Assembly (NCBI GenBank): GCA_033297205.1
Contig: MU859246.1
Location: 1 to 64,000 of the forward strand
Length of the DNA stretch: 64,000 nt
Reading direction: 5' to 3'
Origin: Pseudoneurospora amorphoporcata
Taxonomy: Eukaryota > Ascomycota > Sordariomycetes > Sordariales > Sordariaceae
Shown here: positions 1 through 11,038 of the stretch, piece by piece
How positions within the stretch are numbered: position 1 is the stretch's first letter
Layout: each line of letters begins with the position of its first letter
Translations under genes and position numbers: made by a program
Notes under the pieces: model-generated
Seen by the model: the letters and a program-made list of their open reading frames with translations, nothing else
Told to the model about the DNA's origin: nothing
Databases searched by the model: none

Positions 1-1674
1 ACTGCTGTCGTACCACCGCTTCCGCTCCGCTCAGCTACAAGTGCATAGTTCACTGTAGCATCCCTATACTAGTACTATCATTATAGGCTAGTTAGAGCAT
101 TGCAGTAAACAAAGTTATAAATATTTATTTTGATTAACAGTTATACTCCTTCATTAATTACTATTAAAATAATTAGTGAAAAGTAATTTTAGTATTTAAA
201 GCCGTTTAAAATAGTTTACCCTAAAATAATATTAGTCTTTCCTCTTATAAAATTATATTTAATTATTAAATATATATATTCTTTAATTAGAAAGCCCGTA
301 TTTACGATATTAAATCATAAGTAGAGTAATTAATTAGGAAGTAAATTTAAAATTTCGTCTAGCGTATTTATAGTTATATAAAGATTGTTTTTAAGATAAT
401 TTTTAAGGTATAAAAGGAGTAAATTAAGAAGGTTAATAAGAAACGAAGGGATTTAAACTTCGATATTAGAAATAGGATAGTAATTATTAAGCGGTTATAA
501 TCTACAATAATTCGCCTTAATAATAAATTCAATTTTCCTAATACTTATAATTATTATAAGATTTTTGAGAAGGTAGGCTACTTATATTAGTTTGAACTAC
601 CTACTAGTTAGAAGGGATTTAATTTATTTTATATTAATCGTTTACGTAAATACAATAATAACTTTTTGTCCGGATAATAGGCCGAATGCCCTGTCTTTAT
701 TAATATTAAAGAGGATGAAAACCTTAAATAAAAAGTCAAAAAGATTAATATATCTAGAATTATTAACGAAAAGCTATTTTATAATACGGATTAGAGAGGT
801 TAAGACTCCGATTTAAAGTATTAGTCCGCTTTTAATTTTAAATATATTCTAAAACTACTTTAAAAATTCTATAAAACTAATTTAAATACCCTAGGACCCT
901 TTAAGCGTTTAATATATTAGCTAAACCAAGATTAGAAGGAGTACGAGGCTAACAAACTATTAAAATTATTAGGACTGTGCCGTTTATAGAAGATTATACG
1001 TAAGTAAATAGAAAAGTCTATTACTTAAAACTTTACAAGCGGAATACAAAGTACAATTCGCGGACGAATCTTCTATATAGAGGAGGGTAATATAATAGTA
1101 TTAATCCGCCTATACAGCTAGACCTTCTAATTTAAACTTCTTAAACGAAATTATCGTTTACGACTTTAATTACTTAACTATTGTCATGGCGGTAGCAGAC
1201 TACTACACTAACTAGGCCATGTTCCTGCAAAAGGATACAAGTAACCGAAGCTAGCAATTTGGTTTCTCAAGTGGTCTTATATAGTTGCGACGGCACGCTT
1301 ACCGTTACAACTATTTATAATTCTAACTATTAATTTATTAAAGAGAATATTATAAATAAGAGAAGAATGTAGTAATAAGAGAGGTTTTAGTGTTAAGCTA
1401 GGAGTTAGCTTCTTTAAGAGGGTTTGCTTGTAAGTAAATAGGATGCGCGTAAATAGATTAGAGGAGGGCGACCGATAAGTAAGTCCTATGGTCGCTTATG
1501 CGATTAGGATATTTAAATCTAGGTTCAACTGTATATATTTAATTTTCTCTCTTTTCTTCCTTACTTAAAATCTTTTATTATTGATAGATTCTTAACTTTG
1601 CCTTCAACTTTCCCATCTGTGCCCTTATATCACTACTTTAAGTTCGAGGAAAGAAGACCTACATTTTATGTAGA
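1..1674. repeat. AT-rich RIP-degraded repeat, possible 5' part of a Copia relic
   Basis: This stretch is strongly AT-rich, full of TA dinucleotides and stop codons in all frames, and unlike the GC-balanced DNA after 5690. No intact gene is visible. At about 546-587 (plus) a short reading has Tyr at the first, second and fourth positions of a CCHC zinc-knuckle spacing, as Cys-to-Tyr RIP changes would leave. The histidine position does not fit, so a Gag origin is only a guess. Its position upstream of the pol relic at 3810-5690 suggests it may be the other half of the same element, split by the retrotransposon at 1680-3804. Confidence 0.5.
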
Positions 1675-1679
1675 GCGAG
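1675..1679. other. Target-site duplication GCGAG, left copy
   Basis: GCGAG directly precedes the left LTR. The identical GCGAG at 3805-3809 directly follows the right LTR. A 5-bp duplication is the usual footprint of LTR-retrotransposon integrase. Confidence 0.75.
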
Positions 1680-1869
1680 TATCACAGCGTAACTAGAGGG
1701 CAACAGAGTGAGTACCGCTTTAATTATCTTAGACTAAAGACAAGAAGTTAAAAAGGAAAGAAATCCTAAAAGGGAAAGCTTGATGCGAGAGCTAGGTTTT
1801 ATACCTAGATAGATCGTATATAATAATGAGAACCCTAACAGCTAGTATATAATAACTAGAACTGTTACA
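1680..1869 (-). repeat. LTR (3' copy if the element is minus-oriented)
   Basis: This 190-bp copy begins TATCACAGCG and ends CTGTTACA. With RIP reversed, the ends would read TGT...ACA, the usual LTR termini. It pairs base for base, without visible indels, with 3615-3804. Confidence 0.8.
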
Positions 1870-1984
1870 TCACCCTCTCCTACGAATAAGCTTCTATCCT
1901 AGAAGTAACAAAAACTAATAATATATATAATAATCCATCCTATATCTTCTATTAGACCCTAGATTTATAGTACCAATTGCTGAC

Positions 1985-2465
1985 GAGAGTGCTTAGTAGC
2001 GTAGTTTTGCTTTTCAAAATCGTCATTCACATCTGAGTAATCCAGTTCCTTAGCCTTAGGTATATAGGAAAGATCCAATTGGCCAATCTCAATTAATCTG
2101 ATATCTATCTTATTACTCCTAGTACTAGTAGTCTTTATCCTATCTTCTAAATAGACTGAACCTGTGAGGCGCTGAAGTTTTAAAATGAAGTCAGTATAAG
2201 TGCTAAATTTATTAACGAAACGGAATTTATCCCTAAGATCAGATAAAATAGCCCGACGGGAGTAGCTATCTAAATATGCTCTAGCTATCTATTTACAACA
2301 CAGTAGTAAAAAAATCTCTCAAACTGTGTAAGAAAAGCTATAAAATGCTCATCTTTATACTACTTGATAATCTGAATCTTCTCCTCCACATCTTATATCT
2401 TCTACAGATTATTGAAGTAGCGAACGAGCTAGTCTAAGATAGCCGCCAGTTGAAATTCAGCTTAA
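1985..2465 (-). pseudogene. Degenerate gag-like reading inside the LTR element
   Basis: Minus-strand translation gives a helical, charged protein-like reading with words such as FLTQFERFF and SRRAILSDLRDKF, then LKLQRLTGSVYLEDRI. It is broken by several TAG codons where Trp (TGG) would fit, and by one frame change near 2275. Length, position after a long leader and amino-acid style fit a retrotransposon Gag. I cannot name the clade. No protease, RT or integrase motif is seen in the rest of the interior. Confidence 0.5.
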
Positions 2466-3614
2466 ATAAATTGTAGTTAAATGAATTATTAGACTTTTTT
2501 CTCAAGACGGGAATAAAAGTAGAAGAATTAAGCCTTTGCTAAACCTATAGATGGTCTATCGAATTCGAATTTAGCTATATCAAAGGGAACTAAGTTTCTT
2601 AATACGTTGAGGTGCTGTTGAACTTTTTAATTTCAAGTAGGCAGAGCTTTAAACGAATTTTATTTTCTTCAAACCATTAAAGAATAATGGAAAAAATAAT
2701 TTATTTATAGGCATCGTTAACAAGGGATTGAATTGAATTAAGGAAATTTCTTAAAGTAGCGAAGTCTTTAATTTAAGTAACTAATTCGGTCATAGTATTC
2801 TAAAGAGCTGTAATAGTATTACTATAAGTATTAAGAATATTTTTAACCAATTGCTATTGTTATTAAAATATTGTAATAAGGCTCTACGGGAATACTGGAT
2901 TATTAGTAAAGAGAAGGGTAGGATAGATAGGGTTGAAGGCTGTCTTATAAGTTTAGAAGCTAATAATAATTAGTAATAGATAATGGGAATTCTCAAAAAC
3001 CTAGTTTGAAAACTAGATAAGGTATTAAGATAATTTAATACCGTAGCTTATATATACGCTTTAACTAAAAAATGTTAAAGCTTTGCAAATGTAGAATCCA
3101 AATTTCTAGTAACTAGGTAATAGGGTAATAGGGAGGATACACTATTGTATATAATAATAAGAAAAATAAGAAAAAAACGTTAAATTGCCCCTAATAGGCG
3201 CCCGCTAGAGGATGTAAATTCTATTATTTGCACACCTATTCAGATCGTCCTATTTCTAGCTTCTAAGACAATGCTACTACCTTAAAATAAAAATAACAAT
3301 AGGATCTAGTTAGCAAGTAAAGGTCTCTAAAGAATGAGTAAGAAAATCATTAACTGGTTAGGTATACAGTACTGAAAAGTTCTATTAAAATACGCCTATC
3401 CCTTTGTATAATAAAACTGAAGAGATTCAACAGAGACAAGGCTACTATCAATACAGGAGATCTCTATTCAAGGCTGGAGGAGGCAAAGCTGCGCAGCTAA
3501 TTCAGGTCGTTCTTAAAACTCTATATTGTTAGCGACTTTCGTAATAGAATAAATATAACCTAGTTAATTTTTAATAATAAATTCAAAGTTAGTCTATGAA
3601 GGAACTTCTTGTAA

Positions 3615-3804
3615 TATCACAGCGTAACTAAAGAGCAATAGAGTAAGTACCGCTTTGATTATTTTAGATTAAAGATAAGAAGTTAAAAAGGGAAGAAATT
3701 CTAAAAAGGAAAGCTCGATACGAGAGCTAGGTTTTATATCCAGATAAATCGCATGTGATAATGAGAACCTTGACGGCTAACATATGACAACCAGAACTGT
3801 CATA
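3615..3804 (-). repeat. LTR (5' copy if the element is minus-oriented)
   Basis: This 190-bp copy is the partner of 1680-1869 and ends CTGTCATA just before the GCGAG duplication. On the minus strand it contains ATATAAAACC, a good TATA box, which would place the transcription start inside this LTR. Confidence 0.8.
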
Positions 3805-3809
3805 GCGAG
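3805..3809. other. Target-site duplication GCGAG, right copy
   Basis: This is the right-hand partner of the GCGAG at 1675-1679 and directly follows the last LTR base. Confidence 0.75.
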
Positions 3810-5690
3810 TCTGCTAAAGGAAGTCGATAGGAGTTAATGTAATAGAGACTAGTTTCTCCTTAACTACGAATAGAAGCAGCACCGTATGCCTACTGGGTAG
3901 ACTAGTTAAATAGTTAGCGTGTAAAAGACTAATAATAATAATAATGTACTAATTCCTCCTAAGTAATTTTATTATATCGAATAATTAAAGAGTTTACTAA
4001 AAAATATAATTAATTAGAGTAAAATAATCTACCTTTTACGTAAAATACTTTATAATTTTGAATAGAGCTCCTTATTTTTATTTAGTACCCTTTACTCAAT
4101 ATTAGAAGAAATAAGTTTTAAGGTAATCGAAATAAATAAATACTTAATAATTAATAAACGGTTAGGAATATTAATTATATTTCATATAAATAACTTTCTT
4201 ATTACTATAGTTACTAATAAGACTATTAATTATATTAAAATTAACTTTGAGAAATACTTTAAGTTCAAATAATTAAGAGAAGTACGTATATTTTTAATTT
4301 TTAATTTTTGTAAAAGATTATGAAGAAAAGACAATATTTATCTTATAAGAACAATATACCTATACTATTATTAACGACTTCTATAATAAAGATCACTATA
4401 GTCTTAAAATACATTAGCTATAGGATTTTAAAATTAGAGCGACTCTACTCGCACGTTGATGAAACTCTATTCGCACGTGGATCCACTTTTACTTTTCTAA
4501 CTATAACTTAGTCAAACCTTAGTGTATAAAACTAAAAGTAGTACCAAATTACTTGTCAATTTTTGACAGATTTTTGGAGGTATGTACTAAATCTATAACC
4601 TTAAGCATTACTTAAATACTACTTTCTTATACTTTTAGATATTTAAGTTTCTTAATTTTTTAGTTAGAAAAGCTTTTCTTCCTTACACTTTCTATGGGCT
4701 ACTAAGTATATACAGTGTTTTTAGAGGCGGTGTTGTATAGAGAAAAAAATAAGAAAAAATGTTATATACTTTTCATCTCCTTATATAATTTTTTAGTACC
4801 TTAAAAAAGACATTAAACGTTACTTTTTCCTCAACGTGCGAATAGAGTTTTATCAACGTCCCTGTAGAGTCTCTCTAAAATTAATAATAATAAATAATAT
4901 TTCAAATTAATATGCTAATTAAACTACATATTAATAAGAACCTAGCTACATATTCTATATATTATTAGCAAGCTATATAAAGGCAATACAAAGCTTATAA
5001 ATAGGTATATAGTTGTAATAAAGCATTTATTTAAATATTTGAAAGAATTTCTTAAATAGAGTATTATATTTGGTAGTTATTTTAAACCTACCAGAAATAA
5101 ATATTTTAATCTATAATTTTAATATTTTAGGAACGCCTCCTTCGCCAATAATATTCTTTTAAAGCGTAGTACTATTAAGTATATTATATTCTTAATATAT
5201 AGTCTAATTTATTAGAAGTCGAAAAGATAAAGAGTATATAACGACTAGTACTATAGAAGCGGAATTTACGAATTTAGTACTAGCGGTAAGGTCTTTTGAA
5301 TAGGTTGGACGCATGCTAAGGGACCTGGGATTTCCTTAGAACTCCTTCAAAAATAATAATAGCGACGAGATTGATACTAATATTATCCTCTTTATAAATA
5401 GCACTAATGCTAGAGAATAAGTATTAAATTCTGATACTTTAGTATATAATCATTATATTAATATGCGTTATAAATAGCTTATTGAATAATCCGATAAAAA
5501 AGTTATTAAGATAGTTTATGTATTTAGTAACGAGATGGTAGCAGATAGTTTGACGAAGCTATTGAAAGTAGATAAGTATAATAAATTTATAAGATTAGTA
5601 GGATTAGTAGTAAAGAAAGTACCTTAGGTTTAAATACCAAGATAGATTATTACAATATAAATAAAATAAATATATATATATAGATTTTAG
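3810..5690 (+). pseudogene. Copia-type pol relic (reverse transcriptase and RNase H), RIP-degraded
   Basis: In broken frames the plus strand preserves the order of Copia pol motifs. At about 4050-4110 there is the region normally reading YGLK-x-aP-x-xW. At about 4100-4290 a run ends IIFHINNFLIT, which aligns with the VYVDDLLI polymerase site; both catalytic Asp are changed to Asn (GAT/GAC to AAT/AAC, the RIP direction). At about 5020-5080 HLFKYLKEFLK matches the R-x-LRYLKGT word. At about 5260-5300 EFTNLVLAVRSFE matches the AEY-x-AL RNase H word. At 5530-5580 EMVADSLTKLL matches the C-terminal DMVADGLTKPL word. A MITE (4437-4875) separates the RT and RNase H parts. No LTR was identified with confidence. 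Confidence 0.8.
4437..4875. mobile_element. 439-bp MITE with 42-bp inverted ends, TA target site
   Basis: The left end (4437-4478) and the reverse complement of the right end (4834-4875) match at 37 of 42 bases. Both ends begin GAG and share GACTCTAC, ACGTTGAT and AAACTCTATTCGCACGT. TA lies directly outside each end (4435-4436 and 4876-4877), as for Tc1/mariner/pogo-type elements. The interior is AT-rich and has no coding frame. The left end contains a CGCACGT word twice. The element sits inside the Copia pol relic, whose motifs resume after it, so it arrived later. Confidence 0.8.
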
Positions 5691-6328
5691 TGCTGAGAGC
5701 GGTCTTTCGGTCTGTGGGAGTGTGTTGTAAGGGTGGTTACGTGGCCTCGTGCTTGCCAGCCTGTCCGTGCACGGCCCGGCCCTCTCGTGCCCTACTTGTT
5801 AGCCCCCTAGACTCGCCGCTTTCTCTCCCTTTTTCTCTATAGTAATACACACACACAGCCTTTCATTCCAGCCTGTTCACAGATTCAATTTCGCAATTTC
5901 AGAATGTCTGACAATTGCACTTCCAGGTTATTGTTCCAGGTTGAACATCGCCCTTGTCTCGCCTTCCTTTCTCTCTTCGATTCCTCATTTTCCTCACACG
6001 GTCGCTCCTTCCCATGAACGGTTCCATGCTGCAATTGTGCCCGTGGAAACCGTCTTGTCGAGTCCTGACAGCAAACTCAACTTTACAACCATCCGCGTTT
6101 GCCAGTCGATGCTGATCCTCACTGGATTTCGGCCTTTCCTTCGACCTTTTCCCTTTCTCTTTCTCGCCGTCCACGAAACCAGCACAACCTTCAGTCCTGG
6201 TTCGAGTGCACACTTCATTTTCTTACGACACTTATTGTTCCTTTTCGCACCTGGAAACATTAACCACACTCTCCAACATCCAGATGTTCCTAATTACGTG
6301 GTGTTCCCGGCGCGCCGGCGGTCTGGCT
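5690..6328. promoter_or_regulatory. Upstream region and probable 5' UTR of the glycosyltransferase gene
   Basis: Composition jumps here from AT-rich relic to balanced DNA. There is a CA repeat near 5849-5858 and long pyrimidine-rich tracts (5818-5840, 5960-6000, 6130-6170), common upstream of fungal start sites. Open frames here lie on both strands and overlap without family resemblance, so I do not call them genes. Confidence 0.4.
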
Positions 6329-8781
6329 ATGGCCGGTACAATATGGCTTTCATATTGGGTTATCTCAGGAGAACGCGGGCATCAACTACATGGCTACAAG
6401 CAACATGAGTCAATCGACAGTCTTACCTCCAATGCGCCTATCGACAACCCTCTCGGCCCCAGCACCCGGGTCCGCGTGTTCGCCTACTACTGCCTTCTCA
6501 TCCACTTGCTCGTCGTCATATTCCCACTCCGCTCAAACTGGGCCGTTTTCACAATCACCAAGAGCCTTCAGAAGATGGCGCGCATTGCGGCCGCCAGAGA
6601 CCTCGATTTTGCCCATCAGGGCCGCGGTTCTTCGACCTCGCTATCGAGCGCCGAAACCCTCACCTCCTCCAGAGACTTGGCTTCAAGTTCAAGCAGCGAA
6701 GCTGGAGAATCCGACATCGAGCTCAACGTTGACTGCGAAGTGACGCCCAACACCATCATCCATGCCATCGTCATTCCCAATTACAGGGAAGAAAACGACA
6801 CGCTAAGGGAAACACTCGAGGTTCTGGCATCGCACCCTCAAGCTCGAGCCGCCTACGATGTGAGTCTCCCATCCCATATCCGTGCCTGAACTCAACTTGC
6901 ACCCGGCCATGTCTTTAGCTGGGAAAATGTATCCTTTTTGCCAAGACCACCCCTCTACTTCCAGTACTTAGTGGCCTTCCAAAAATTCGCCAAGCGCGCG
7001 CAAAAACCAACTAAACTCGGGTGTCTCCGTGGCCAAGAAGTATTTGTGGATAAAATTAACGCCAACCGATTGGTCAAAAGACGGCCTTGGCAAGAAGGAT
7101 ACATTTTCCCAGCTAAAGGGATGGAATTTCCCTGGGGCTCCGCTAGTAGGGCTGTAAGAAGCGAAGAGAGAAGTGGAGTCGTGGACTCTGACTAACGGCC
7201 TTTACCAGGTCTACCTAGCCATGGAACAGCGGGAAAGCAATGTGGAGACCAAGGCCATGTTGCTCGCGAACGAGTTCACGAGACGATTTCGATTCATCAG
7301 CTTTACCGTACACCCGTCAAACATCCCAGGAGAGTTGCCAGGAAAGGGGAGCAACCTTGCGTGGGCAGCACGACAGCTTAGCCAGAGGTATACGCCTGCT
7401 CAACGGAAGGATGTTATCGTGACTGGAATCGATGGTAAGTGCCGCGGCGTCGTATTGGAGGGTAGCTTCCCGTCCTTAAATCCAACGCCTTCCGCTCTTG
7501 GCTTCTTGCAAGCTTGTTTGAGCATCGTGATTCGCTAACAAGCCACCCCAAAAATGCAGCCGACAGCCATCTCTTGGCCAATTATTTCACGCTAGTCACC
7601 ACGATGCACGTGGCGCATCCCCGAACGGCGACGACCACCCTGTATTCGGCGCCGATTATCTTTGACCGGAATGCTCACAATGTGCCTGCTATAGTCCGGG
7701 TTGCGGACATCATGTGGTCCGCCGCCGGTATGTCGGGATTACACCAAGGGTCGCATGTTGCGCCTCCGACATCAGTGTACTCTCTGCCACTCGAGTTGGT
7801 CGATAGAGTTGGAGGATGGGATTGCGATTCGGAGGCCATTGGAGAGGACCTTCACATGTATCTGAAGTGTTTCTTTGCCCTCAACGGGAACCTTACCGTC
7901 CGAACGGTCTTGAGCCCCGTCAGTCAGACCAACGTTACTGGCGGCGGACACGACCAGGGCCTCCCAGGAATCGGCATGGACATGTGGGCCCGGTATAGAC
8001 AAGCGCTACGTCACATGTGGGGCGCTTTGGATACGGGCTATGCATTGAGGAAGATGGTTGAGGTCTGGAGGGAAAGAAAGCACACCTCTCGCGCGTTTCG
8101 CCCGCTTCACACATCTCCGTAAGTACTACATATCTGCGGCCTTTCTTTTGGGCGGAAATTTTGTGCTAACCTAACCCCAATCTGATTAGAGATGGTTCCG
8201 ACCGCTACATCCCCCAAGCTCAACTCGATATCAACAACCGTAGTGGCTTCTTTTCAGACATCGTCACCGATACGTTAGAAGGGCCAGACTACACCCGTAT
8301 CTTTGTTTTGTTTCATCGTCTATTTGAAGCCCATTTCCTGCCAGTGCAGATGACTATCCTGGTGATTGGATCTACGTTGTACCTGTTGCTCGTAGACGGT
8401 GCAGCTGATACGCCTGGCATAGGATGGATATTTGGTGTCTGCAACGTCTTGCGCGCCTTTGGATTTGTGGAGGTTGGCCTATACCTCTTTCTCTACGAAA
8501 AGTTCCACAAGATTTGCGTCGAGACTCGTGAGAAGGAGATGGGCGACGCCGGTCTCACCAAGGGCATGCACTTCTCGCACCGAGCGCCCAAGAAGAACTG
8601 GATTGATTATATCATGGTTCCGCTAGTGGCTACGGTATACGGCTCCATTCCTTGCGCTCAAGCTCTGATCTGCCACTTTTGGACGTTGGACCTCGTCTAC
8701 TCCGTGAGCAAAAAGGTGACTCGACAGAGGGGAAAGTCCGTCTCATCAACACCAAAAATAAAGGTCGAGACGATGGTATAA
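6329..8781 (+). CDS. Membrane-bound glycosyltransferase family 2 protein
   Basis: Four exons: 6329-6859, 7209-7434, 7560-8118 and 8190-8781, giving 635 residues in one frame. The protein likely transfers a sugar from a nucleotide-sugar in a membrane. It has an N-terminal membrane segment (about residues 50-68), a GT-A-type core with the IIHAIVIPNY strand, a DAD metal/nucleotide motif (252-254, made by joining exons 2 and 3), a GED acid motif (347-349) and a Q-x-x-R-x-M-W variant of QxxRW. At least three C-terminal hydrophobic segments follow (about 493-512, 516-545 and 590-625). The start is uncertain: an in-frame ATG also lies at 6284, but the 6329 ATG (GCTATGGCC) has the better context. Intron 1 (349 nt) is long for this window but has a TGACTAAC branch site near its end. 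Acceptor and product are unknown. Confidence 0.85.
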
Positions 8782-10145
8782 CGAGGAAGGAAAACTTCCG
8801 ACGGCGTTAATTCTTCAGCACTTTTCTTCTTCAGCTCTTCCGATTCCTACCGTTGTCGCATAACACGCTCTTGAATGACGATGGAGCGGGTCATGATTTT
8901 AAGCTCGGTTACTTTATCTACTGTCCGACTTCTTGAGGCTCACACGGGATCAGTTGTCTGTGGCCCAGTGCCCTTAGAAGTCAGACCAAATTATTCTTTT
9001 TTCTATACTTTCCCGGTGGCAGTTCTTCGGACTCCTATATGGGGCTGTTTGATGTACATAGAGGTGACGTTTCGGTTTTGCTCTGCATGGCTGGGAGCTG
9101 GGATTTTGCATCTAGATTCGTATTTCGGTTTTTCTCATGTCTACCGAGTGAGCTAACTGGGAGAACCAAACGGCCTACCTTGCGGCGAGCTAGGATATAA
9201 TCTTAATGTCATTCTTCCAGTTTAGGGCTCTTGTCATAATGGGGGAAGATGAGGAGTACAGGAGGTCATCATCGTGCGTGGGAGATAAATCGGACTGTCT
9301 ACCAAACAAAAGGGCGTCCTCAGGGCAGTTACCATGATTGAGACTCAGGGGCGCTCGGACGGTGTTTAAGTTGGCAAAGGTCTGATGTTTTGTTTGTTAT
9401 GAGTAGACTACACTCGAAAATTGCATCTATAATCAACATCGAGAACTGCTTTTGAAAGAGATGTCGCCTCCTTGTTCTCCTGATTTGAAGACGAAGCATG
9501 GATTCAACAGAGATGCCTCCAATGACGGTTATGTTGACGAGTCTCTCACTGGAATAATCGGTAGACTGGATACGTCCGTACACTCACACCAACAGAAGGG
9601 GCATGTGATGTTAACAAAACGAAGAAGTCCTGTACTACTACTGGACATTCGCTTTGCATAACATTTAGCAGCAACCGATGATACACGAAATCTCTGAAAT
9701 GAGCAAGTTTCCCTGCCAATGTTTGTCACATCCGAGCTTACTCGGCCCATACAAAGTTGGAATTCCGAGCGCACTCGGAAGCTGTGGGCTTCGACGTCCA
9801 ATGGCTGACTGGATTGAGCCCTTTGCCGAGACTGGGGGCTGACGAAGCTAAACGGACTCATAGTGGATTCGATAGTGAAACCATGTCTGATAGCTCCAAG
9901 TGCCGTGTTGACTCGGGGAAAGTATGATCGTAAAGTAGACTGTTACGATAAGATTATGGAGTCTTGATCAAAGACGGGGGCGGTGATCGATAGAGCACCG
10001 GAAGGTCGCGTCGGATATAAAACACACATCATGTCCAGTCATGACCAGTTGTGGTCATCTCAGAGAACTCATCGCAACACAATCGCAACACAAACCAACC
10101 TACAAGAAACAATTGCACGCTACTTACCCAACGTATCTAAGCAAG
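8782..10145. other. Intergenic region, no supported gene
   Basis: This holds the 3' flank of the glycosyltransferase gene and the 5' flank of the DJ-1/PfpI gene. Small frames around 9330-9860 overlap on both strands, lack intron logic and resemble no family known to me. CA/AC-rich sequence at 10070-10130 probably belongs to the 5' leader of the next gene. Confidence 0.5.
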
Positions 10146-11038
10146 ATGAACGCCAACTCTTCCGCCACAAGCAACCATGAAGTGGTGCGCATAGGCATCT
10201 TCATCCCCTACGGCGCCCAGCTGCTCGACACAGCATGCATCGACATCTTTGCCTCCATGAGCAGAGAGTACTTTGCCATGATAGGGGAGAGTATGGTTCC
10301 CCCGGGTATCTTCGGGTTGGCGCCTAGCGTTGAGATATTCTGTGAGTTTAGTCCCATGTCCAGCTATGTCTTCCATGCGATGATCTGCCGTTAGCAACAG
10401 GTTGCTAGGTAGAGATGAAAAGGGGTAACGTAGACTGAACGACCGGCTTAGACATCGGCAAAGTCCCACCCGGCCACCTAATTCCCCTAACAGCGTCCAT
10501 GTCCATCCTCTGCACGCACCGATTCTCCAGTCCCGAAGTCGCCCCGGGAAAGCTCGACATCGTTCTGGTTCCCGGACCGGATCCCAAGCTCGACCTTTAC
10601 AGTGATGCAGCTGCTCTGTCGTGGCTGGCCGGACATGCGAACAACGAGACCAAAACGACAGACATCCTAAGCGTCTGCTCAGGCATCTACCTCTGCGGAG
10701 CCGCAGGTATCCTCAAAGGCAAAAAAGCATGCGGACCGCGAGGGCTGCAGGGAGATCTCCGGACCAGATTTGAGAGCCAGGAGGTGATTTGGGTTGGGGA
10801 GGAACTGAGGTGGGTGGGGGATGGGAATTTGTGGTCCGGTGGTTTGTCCTTACCCTTTCCGTCCTGCCTTTCCCGAGAATATCGGACTATGACTGATGAG
10901 ACGATAGGAGGCGTAACGAATGGCAATGATCTCGTTGCGGCTTACACGAGACAGAGCCGTCACTTTCCGGGTTCCGTGGCTGAGTTGGGATTGAAGTTCG
11001 TTGAGGTGGATGAGAGGCCACAGAGGTATGAGGATTGA
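10146..11038 (+). CDS. DJ-1/PfpI (ThiJ-like) family protein
   Basis: Exons 10146-10341, 10452-10841 and 10911-11038 give 237 residues. The protein has the class-I glutamine-amidotransferase-like fold. It opens with the strand word VRIGIFIPYGAQLLD, has the nucleophile elbow SVCSGIYLCGAAG with Cys at about residue 141, then G-x-RGLQGDL, and closes with WSGGVTNGNDLVAAY, a pattern common in fungal ThiJ/PfpI proteins. Relatives include isonitrile hydratases, glyoxalase-III-like enzymes and inactive relatives, so the substrate cannot be assigned. The 69-nt second intron (10842-10910) has a weak donor (GTTTGT) and is stop-free and divisible by three. It is inferred because its removal brings WSGG next to VTNG; retention would add 23 residues without a frameshift. 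The 5' leader is short. Confidence 0.85.

Larger units (their letters stand above)
1680..3804 (-). mobile_element. Gag-only (non-autonomous) LTR retrotransposon, RIP-mutated
   Basis: Two 190-bp direct repeats (1680-1869 and 3615-3804) bound a 1745-bp interior. The five bases GCGAG occur directly outside both ends (1675-1679 and 3805-3809) and form a target-site duplication. By my count the LTRs differ at about 29 positions, all transitions, which is the RIP signature. Read on the minus strand, each LTR carries an ATATAAAA promoter-like box, and a purine-rich tract (1870-1883) abuts the downstream LTR, so the element is probably minus-oriented. The interior is too short for gag plus pol. Only a degraded Gag-like reading is seen, so the element probably moved using enzymes of another element. 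Confidence 0.8.

Noticed and set aside
5899..6408. Several frames of 90-155 codons before the glycosyltransferase
   Set aside because: They overlap on both strands in pyrimidine-rich leader DNA, and none continues into the conserved glycosyltransferase frame.
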